From NCBI GenBank assembly GCA_963971285.1, contig OZ020246.1, forward strand, positions 20,629,217 to 20,693,216: DNA of 64,000 nt, given 5' to 3'. Below are positions 57,092 to 64,000 of the stretch, piece by piece. Both the position numbers and the translations under genes were made by a program. Every line of letters begins with the position of its first letter. The stretch's first letter is position 1. Source of the DNA: Astropecten irregularis. Lineage: Eukaryota > Echinodermata > Asteroidea > Paxillosida > Astropectinidae. The notes beneath the pieces are model-generated. The model made no database searches, was not told the origin of the DNA, and saw only the letters and a list, made by a program, of their open reading frames with translations.

Positions 57092-57461
57092 TTAAAGGTA
57101 CAATACATGATTACTCATACTGTGATTTACTGTCTGATCAAACATGTACATGAAATAATAAACCTGTGAAAATTTGAGCTCAATCGGACATCTGAGTCAC
57201 GAGAAAATAGCGAAAATCCTACTCGATTTTTCTTATAAAACATGAAGAATAATTTACTTTATGTTTGTTCCAAAAATCGTTCGGACGAACGATCTTTGGA
57301 AAAGACACTAAATCTTGATTTGCTTGAAAAACCCAGCATCTGATGAACCAATATTTCCCATGGTGACTGTTTGCACTGTTTACGAACTGTTGAGTCCATT
57401 TTCTGTCTCAAACTCAATAATTTTTGTTGGAGGCCTTGCAAATCCTATATGCTCCCTTTAA
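57092..57461. mobile_element. Family E-b MITE, copy E10
   Basis: TTAAAGGTACAATACATGAT at the left and GCTCCCTTTAA at the right are TTAA-flanked ends. The left half (TACATGAAATAATAAACCTG, GAGCTCAATCGGACATCTGA) matches E7 and E9; the right half is different. Confidence 0.7.
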
Positions 57462-57510
57462 GCCTTGTTTGGGGAAAACTCTATATTCGTGCAATATGCA
57501 CAGGTTCTTG

Positions 57511-57672
57511 AATAGCGCTCCGCACTAATGACGTCACAAAATCCCCGGATGTCAGACAAACATTGACTCACACACGTAGTGTACATGCACGCGCACACCC
57601 ACGCACGTGTGATTTGTTGCAATGTTTGTCTGAGGTCCGGTGCTATTTTTAGCGCAAGTGCGGAGTGCTATT
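57511..57672. mobile_element. MITE family A, copy A2
   Basis: AATAGCGCTCCGCACTAATG with ACGTCAC at the left and GCGCAAGTGCGGAGTGCTAT at the right. It retains TGACGTCA and the GTCAGACAAACATTG block, and is close to A1. Confidence 0.85.
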
Positions 57673-58453
57673 GGGGTTATAGTTACATTATCTGTGTTTA
57701 TGAAGGATGCTTTCCATAGAAATGAAACGTTGCTCACAGGAATAAAGCCCTAGACAGTATGCCTCCTCATATTCACACCCAGCATTATTTACCTTCTCAT
57801 GTTTTGTCACTGAAGCGACACAAACATGTTTTTTTACATTTATATCGCTTTTTCAGATTAAAATATTGATGTTCTGCGATAGGTGGCTACAGAAGCAAGT
57901 TTTACTGATGCCACGGCTGGCAGGAAATTTACGTAAGAATACGAGAACACATCTGTCTGTGATGCAGTGGTGGAGTGTTAGGAAGGACGGCGCGTTTTTT
58001 GCCGCGTCCATCGGCCTCCGAAGCAGTTTAATGTCGGTTTCCTGTATCACAATCCATAGAAAGAATTGCTGGCTCCGTATGGTATTGATTTCAGAGCCAA
58101 AGGGATGAAGTGCGGAGCGCGCGGCGTGCGAATGCAGTTAAAGACTGAGCACCAAGCAGGGGGAAAGCTTTGCTAACAAGCACCCCGAAGTGTCAAGAAT
58201 TTCTCGGAAGAAAACCTCTACAGACGATCATCAGCGCCGTAAAAAACCTAAGCGTATAATGTGATTCTTCTTTTTCTATTTCTAATAGAATAATTCATTG
58301 AATCATGATCAAACTTCCCTAATCCTTTTTTTTTTGTCTCTAATACTAGTGGTGTAGATTTCTTGCCAGCTAAATCTTCTTTACTGTATGTATCTATCTG
58401 CTAGCCCCATGATATTTTGTTGATGAATTTTCATGAATTGATGAAAGATACTG

Positions 58454-59049
58454 TTAAAGGTAGTACATGGCTATTTAGGAATAATCTTTCTGCTCTTTGG
58501 AAGATAGCATTCACCCCAATCGTTTTGTTTTCAATGTTCATAGCGTTAACATAGACTCGAGCAAACATTTCTATAAAATCAGTCAACAACGGGTATACAT
58601 GACTTTGAGCATATTCTTATTGTGCTTGATCTTGAATAAGAGTGCTTTAGATTAGTGTGAACGTGGACCTCGTTCACGTCGACCACAAATGCGAGAACAT
58701 CGTGCTGAATGTTAAAACCATACTTTGTGCGTCCTCGACTCACACTCAGACAACGTTACGTTGGTAACGACTTGACAGATGCGCAAAGACTCGGCATGAC
58801 GCAATCACGTATCAGATGACGTAGTCAATGTGAAAATCTAAAGCTCCCTATTGTCACAACTGAAACAAGCTTGTGCCATCAAGGTTCTGAAATGAAGTTT
58901 TCGCAAATATGACAGCATTTTGGGAAGATCAAAATATTTCTCCAGAAATACAGAGATTTTGATGCACTTTATATAAACAGCGAGTTTACGGAACCGAACT
59001 AAACACAATGATGTACCCGACACTTACCAATCCCGCGCTCTACCTTTAA
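58454..59049. mobile_element. Possible TTAA-flanked element, about 600 bp
   Basis: GTTAAAGGTAGTACATGG at the left and CGCTCTACCTTTAAC at the right give short inverted ends with TTAA, like family E. The interior is unrelated to E and has no believable coding frame. Confidence 0.4.
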
Positions 59050-61719
59050 CACATGGCAAGGTATGAAACAATAAATACGCCGCGATTGTTAATGCCGCTG
59101 CTATCTCATCACAATCCTGCCGGCGCAGCGCTGCTTGCAAGTTCAGGCTGTGAAAACAATAACCGCTTCGGCAGACGGCAAAAGGCCGGAATTCCAATAA
59201 CCTCGACTGAACTGTCTACAGCATCTCACATTGTGGGGGGAACATGTGTGGGCAATACATACATGTACATAGAGTATATGTGCATGATGTCGCACACACA
59301 AGTGAAATTTCTATCTTTAAATCTCAGTGACTGTCATCGATCGTCAACCGATTGGAGAATTTTTTTTTTTCTTTTCTTCTGATTATAACATGCATGCATG
59401 TACAATGTATGTATGTATGTATGTATATTACATTTTTTTTCTGCTTCTGTTTAGCTATCATGTGATGGCCAAGCTGGGTGATCGCGCAAAATGTCGTCTC
59501 GCCATCCTAACACGAGCCATTCTTGTTGATGTGTGAACGGAGACGAGGGGGTGGGGTGGGGGGTTTGGGGGGATGGGGGAGTAAAGCAGCGGCTGTGCAG
59601 CCACATCTGTATGCCGGTCTGGAGACGGGACTTAACGAGAATTGTAAGAGTACAACAGCAGCAGCAGCTATATAGGTAGAAGTTTATAATCCCGCAATTT
59701 ATCAGACTTGAAGATCATTATTTGATGTGCTTGACACATGGGCACAGACAGAGAGGAGGAGGGGGAGAGATGTAACACATTCAATGCGCCGCCGTGCTAC
59801 CGACCTTCTCCCAGCCGTTGAACCTCTAAATGTCTTGAAATTTCCATCGTTCCTCCACCAACCACCCCCCCTTCCCTCTCTCTTATCCATAATTAAATTC
59901 AACATTACATGGAGATGGATAGTAGTGCTAAAGAAGAAGGACCGAGGTTAATAAAGAAAGGAGAATGAAAAAAAAAAAAAAAATCTACATTTTTAAAACA
60001 TTTACAACTCTGCACTCTGGAGTTTATAGGAATGCAGCCGACATGAAGAGCAACCGAAGATTTTATTTGTTATTAAATTTGCGGGCCAAGCCGACCGGAA
60101 TCTGGCCAGCTAATTCCATACGATGAGTTTACAACGTAAACACCAGACTGAGAGAGAGGGGAGGGAGGGTAGGAGAGGGGAGGGGGAGAGCCCAGGCCTG
60201 GGCCAAGGCCCTGGCAATGTCTAGCACTCCCTGACTAGACGCCGGATCCAGCTAATATTCCCGGTTATTTACCGGAATCTAACAGATGCCGAAAAGTGCC
60301 GACAACCGACCAAGAGTAATTTCTGTAATTAAATGACGCCCCAATTGAAAGAGGTAAGGTATGAGACATTCTTGGGCAATGCTCGAGGAGGAAAAAAAAA
60401 AACCTGGGGGGCAGGGAGGAGGAGGAGGAGGAGGGAGGGGGGGAGGTTGGAGACGAGGTCGTTGGCATGAGAAGATGACTGGGGATGACTCCTAGCTAGA
60501 TGAAAGCCACACTTGACATGGTAGAGATGATTACGGCTGTTGTTTACGCAGTCTGATCTGGCTGATTATAGCTGGGTATCTTTTTCTTCCTCGTCATCTT
60601 CTTCTTTTATTTGAAGGGGGGAGAAGAAGGAGCAGAGCCTTGGAGGAAGGGGGTCTCCCGTATGTAATTCAAGAGACTCAGGGATTAGAATGACTTATAA
60701 ATCATAACAGGCTTAATGGATAATTAAAAAAAGAAAGAGGAGTACTCAGTATAATCCTGAGAGCAGACAGCGGGTCCGCGTCCCTTGGGAACGGCGGCAA
60801 ATGTGGATGGATGGTTTGACGCTGCAGAAAATGCCACAAACCACTATTAATACTAATACCCACTGGTTAAATCGCTGCATAAATACTCAAAATAGGCACG
60901 GAATTGATTAGGATGCATTATACAGCATTATGTGATTGCAGAAAAGTGAGAAAATCTCCTATGATGGAATGAAAAGATGGTGTTTTTCGGTCTGGAAATA
61001 TATCGGCCTGCCTCAATTTACAAGAAATCCTTTTCAACTATGAACTATCCCACATATGATAAGGGGATGGGGAGGGGAGATTCGTTAGGTCAGTTAGCAG
61101 AGAAGTGTTTCTTGCTCAACAACTTTTAACATGTGTTTTGGGTTAAACTCTGCTTACCAGCCAAAGTCTAGCTTTAATATGGCTGTCACCAGCCACTGTA
61201 CCAGCCGAAATGTAAAATGTCATATGATGTACATTTTATACATGTACAATGCAAGCAGATGGCTCTAATTGCCTGACTCTCGTTCAGCATATAATAATGT
61301 TGATGTTTATTTCTATTTCTAAGGCCACACACCATCATGAAATTATGTTTAGGTCTACCATACGCCCCTGTGGGAACCGGCAATTCCTAGCATTGCCGTT
61401 TGTCAAAAGATTATTCCCTCTTGTTTTCAAAACTGATACTAAATGCTTTGAAACAAAATTGTTCAGTTTGGTATATTTTCCTCCAGGTATTAACATTGAA
61501 AGCTTTTTTCCGCATGACTCAAACAAAAAGAAAATAACAACAATAATGATCACATATTGGAAGTTCTGATACTACATGAAATTTTTTTTTTTTTTTTATG
61601 GGGTGGGGATTTCACATCCAAGTATTAGTAACTGCTTAAATTGATATGAAACTGATAGCTTGTGTGGTAATCATCTTTCATTTGTTAGAGACAAATAAAC
61701 CTGCTCCTTTCATCCTCAG
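59050..61719. other. Gene-free stretch with G-rich tracts
   Basis: No exon was recognised. A strong G4 motif (GGGGG-T-GGGG-T-GGGGGG-TTT-GGGGGG) lies at 59547-59579. GGA-rich runs lie at about 60158-60190 and 60406-60445. Unique AT-rich sequence at 60750-60960 (CCACTATTAATACTAATACC) could be regulatory. Confidence 0.35.
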
Positions 61720-61795
61720 AAAATGATGATGATGATGATGGGTTCTTGTATAGCGCCGGTATCCGCCTCTGCTGGGCCCTCATGGCGCTTGCTCA
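61720..61795 (-). mobile_element. LINE/SINE 3'-tail fragment
   Basis: Read on the minus strand, GGCGCTATACAAGAACCCAT followed by (CATCAT)n is the kind of 3' tail seen at LINEs of the L2/CR1 group and their SINE partners. The head is missing. Confidence 0.45.
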
Positions 61796-61896
61796 AAAAA
61801 TAGGAAATATCTCACAAATTTCAATGTCCTCAAACAGTGCTTAGAATCATCATTCAGTTCAGTTCAAAATACTGTCCTAGTAAAGCTGTAATAATA

Positions 61897-61921
61897 CCCA
61901 AACCCAAACCCAAACCCAAAC
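61897..61921 (+). repeat. Short (CCCAAA)n array
   Basis: Four CCCAAA units occur in tandem. It is a hexamer microsatellite that differs from the animal telomere repeat. Confidence 0.7.
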
Positions 61922-62130
61922 AATGAAATGTTCACAGATTTACTTATAACTTTCAGGATATGAAGATGGTGCTGGTAGAAACATACCGTTAAAATATTTC
62001 CACCTGAAATGGTGTATCTATCAAGAAATTAGTGAAACAAAGATCGAAAACAGTTTTGACCTCGGGGTAAGATCAAAACCATTCTTTATGTTTTATAAAA
62101 AAATGGAAAGCAAGGAACCAGCTCTTTGCA
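61919..62130. mobile_element. Family E-b MITE fragment, copy E8
   Basis: AATGAAATGTTCACAGATTT, AGGATATGAAGATGGTGCTG, AACATACCGTTAAAATATTT and TTTTGACCTCGGGGTAAGAT match the left part of E7. The right end is lost. Confidence 0.7.
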
Positions 62131-62332
62131 AAATGTTCAAAATATGTAATTAAAAATGACAATCACAGACTACCAGTACTCTTAATATTCATGTGATGCT
62201 TGATGTTACTACGCACAGAAATGTGTCACCTAGCAAAATGACCGACAAGATTACAGGATTAGCGACCAAAACACCACATACAGTTGAATGTACGACGTCG
62301 TTGCTGTGGCCAGATGATTTTCAATAGGGCTC

Positions 62333-62488
62333 CGCGCTTGAGCTATTTATAGAATACGCCCTTTGTTATCGACAGCTATAGTTACCCGGATGTTCGGACA
62401 AATATCACAACGTTTACATATAATGGGGCAATGTGCAACTTGTTCGTCCGAACATCTGAATGTGACGTCACCAGCGCGGAGCCCTATT
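62333..62488 (-). mobile_element. MITE family G, copy G2
   Basis: AATAGGGCTCCGCGCTTGAG at the left and TGACGTCACCAGCGCGGAGC at the right. It is the reverse complement of G1 with few differences. It ends 9 bp before E7. Confidence 0.85.
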
Positions 62489-62497
62489 CACTATAAG

Positions 62498-62863
62498 TTA
62501 AAGGTACAGAATAGGATTGGTAACAAACCCAAACAATGAAATGGTCACAGATTTACGTATAACTTTCAGGATCTGAAGATGATGCTGGTAGAAACATAAT
62601 TAAAATATTTTCCCCTGAAATTGTGTATTTATCCAGAAATTAGTGAAACAAAGACCGAAAACAGTTTTGACCTCGGGGTTATTTCAAAATAACTCTTCAT
62701 GTTTTATAAAAAAAATTGAGTTGGTTTTTCACTGTTTTTTGTGTGACTCAGATGTCCGGTTGAGCTCAAATTTTCACAGGTTTATTATTTCATGTACATG
62801 CAGGATCAGAAAAAGTGTGAGTGCTGTTTTGTGACCTTTACCAATCATGTATTGTACCTTTAA
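62498..62863. mobile_element. Family E-b MITE, copy E7 (complete)
   Basis: TTAAAGGTACAGAATAGGAT plus TGGTAA at the left and TTACCAATCATGTATTGTAC plus CTTTAA at the right. It defines the second E subfamily, which shares the left-half landmarks (GGTAGAAACATA, CATTTA-like) with E1-E6 but has a distinct right half (GAGCTCAAATTTTCACAGGT). Confidence 0.85.
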
Positions 62864-64000
62864 AGCTATATTCCATCAAGCAGCTATAAGAAAAGTCAAC
62901 ATTGGGACCTGATGATTACCAGTCATGACCACTAATATATCACATAACAAAATGGCTGGTAACCCGGACTTGTTCTGACTACAGGCAAGCTGTTAGCACT
63001 TATAAGGAAGCTCCCATGAACATGCCATATATCCCCAAGAACAGAATTCATCATCTTGAGTTCCAGGGCAAAGGCTGTATCTAGATGTCTAGCAGGACTC
63101 CGTGGTTGTCACTGCCTGTGACTGTGAGGAAGGCACTCATAGTGAGCAGTATAAGTGAATCAGTCTAAGTGTAGCTTAGATCATTAAGCCGCAAACATAT
63201 CTGAGAGGTACTCTACGTACGCATATCGACAAAAAAAGAAGTCTACAATCTGAAAAGGGATTGACTCACCCTCCATCATCTGGGGAACATTTCTCCGGCT
63301 TTTGAATTATTCATGAGATGCAAATGTCACCTTTTTTTCTCTTAAAAAACTGAAACAAGTTTCGGCTGAACCCGTAATCAAATTATTGTATAAAAAATGA
63401 TTGGGAGCAGGTAAAAAAAACCGGGAATTGGATGTACACATGAAATGGAAAGGGTTGATTATCACGAGCTCGCCGTTCAAATATTGATCCATTTCTGAAA
63501 TGCTTCTGTGGAAATTGCTGGCATCAAAGAAAAACACATTACGGAAAGCAATGTGCTGGTACTATGCATGAGTACCGGTGTTAGCTGGTATGGCTACAAG
63601 GGCATTCACTCAGTTGCTCAAGTTAAAGTCGTGGAGTTGGCTGAGCAGCCATGATGTTTTTCGCTTTGTAGTAAATTACGGATTACCGGCCAAACTTTCA
63701 TGCTGTTTATTGCTTGTGACTGGTACTCGTCTATTTATTACTTTGTAGCAATTTGTTTCATGATTCTGCTGTTAGGAACATATTCAGGGGTTGATTTCAC
63801 AATCTTAAACATCAATTAATTTTAATTGCTAAGCAAAGTGTGATGTCACAATACAAATCACTATGGCGATAGTGGCAATTCATCTTAAGATTAATCTTCG
63901 TGTTTCGGGAAATCCAGCACAGAACATTCAGTCCGGAACTTTGGCCAGTTCTTAAAGAACCAAAGCTAGTGAAAACATTGCAAATCATTCTCAAACTGGA
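62864..64000. other. Intergenic, no gene recognised
   Basis: No exon or defined repeat was seen up to the window end. Confidence 0.45.

Noticed and set aside
61897-61921. Interstitial telomere repeat
   Set aside because: The unit is CCCAAA, not the CCCTAA expected for deuterostome telomeres, and only four units are present.

Overview
The window is animal genomic DNA, AT-rich and almost free of genes. It contains one intact spliced gene with canonical GT-AG introns of about 3 kb, one decayed LINE, tRNA-derived SINEs, and a dense layer of short inverted-repeat DNA elements. The many TACATGTACATGTA and TAGGCCTA strings, the repeat types and the gene family suggest a marine invertebrate deuterostome, most likely an echinoderm such as a sea star. 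That is inference from sequence texture; no species marker is visible.

The one gene I recognise is CIMIP1 (the C20orf85/LLC1 family, ciliary microtubule inner protein 1), on the plus strand from 20840 to 27639. It has three coding exons (20840-20910, 23881-23962, 27382-27639) and encodes 136 residues. About 160 bp upstream of its ATG lie a near-consensus RFX X-box and a forkhead/FOXJ1-type site, the usual regulatory pair for motile-cilium genes.

1-20.6 kb is intergenic DNA. It holds a SINE split by a 1.3-kb inverted-repeat element, a hAT-like element with a perfect 8-bp target duplication, an element whose ends are hexamer arrays, copies of several MITE families, two tandem SINE copies, and a 652-bp foldback. 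20.6-29.5 kb is CIMIP1; intron 1 carries a three-level nest of elements. 28.8-39.5 kb is a mosaic of MITEs. 39.7-42.2 kb is a 5'-truncated L2-like LINE on the minus strand with one in-frame stop, beside a MITE that itself contains another MITE. 46.5-51.85 kb holds a palindromic minisatellite with nested inserts, then a 4.46-kb CACTG-ended element with subterminal arrays of TTAGTCA/TGACTAA, with three further elements inside it. 52-64 kb contains more TTAA-flanked MITEs, a tRNA-like SINE, G-quadruplex-prone tracts and long unassigned DNA that could include regulatory sequence.

Recurring families defined here by comparing copies within the window: A (AATAGCGCTCCGCACT ends) and its relative G (AATAGGGCTCCGCGCT); B (GGGGCCAATTTCATAGAG) and its relatives F/F2 (GGGGCCGATTTCA, GGGGTCGATT); C (AATGGGAGACTTTTGGAG); D (hairpin centred on GATCCTGCTAGGATCGAAAC); E (TTAA-AGGTAGTATCATAC, T2/Kolobok-like). 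No CRISPR, prokaryotic operon, canonical tRNA or rRNA gene was seen. No intact autonomous transposase gene was seen either.
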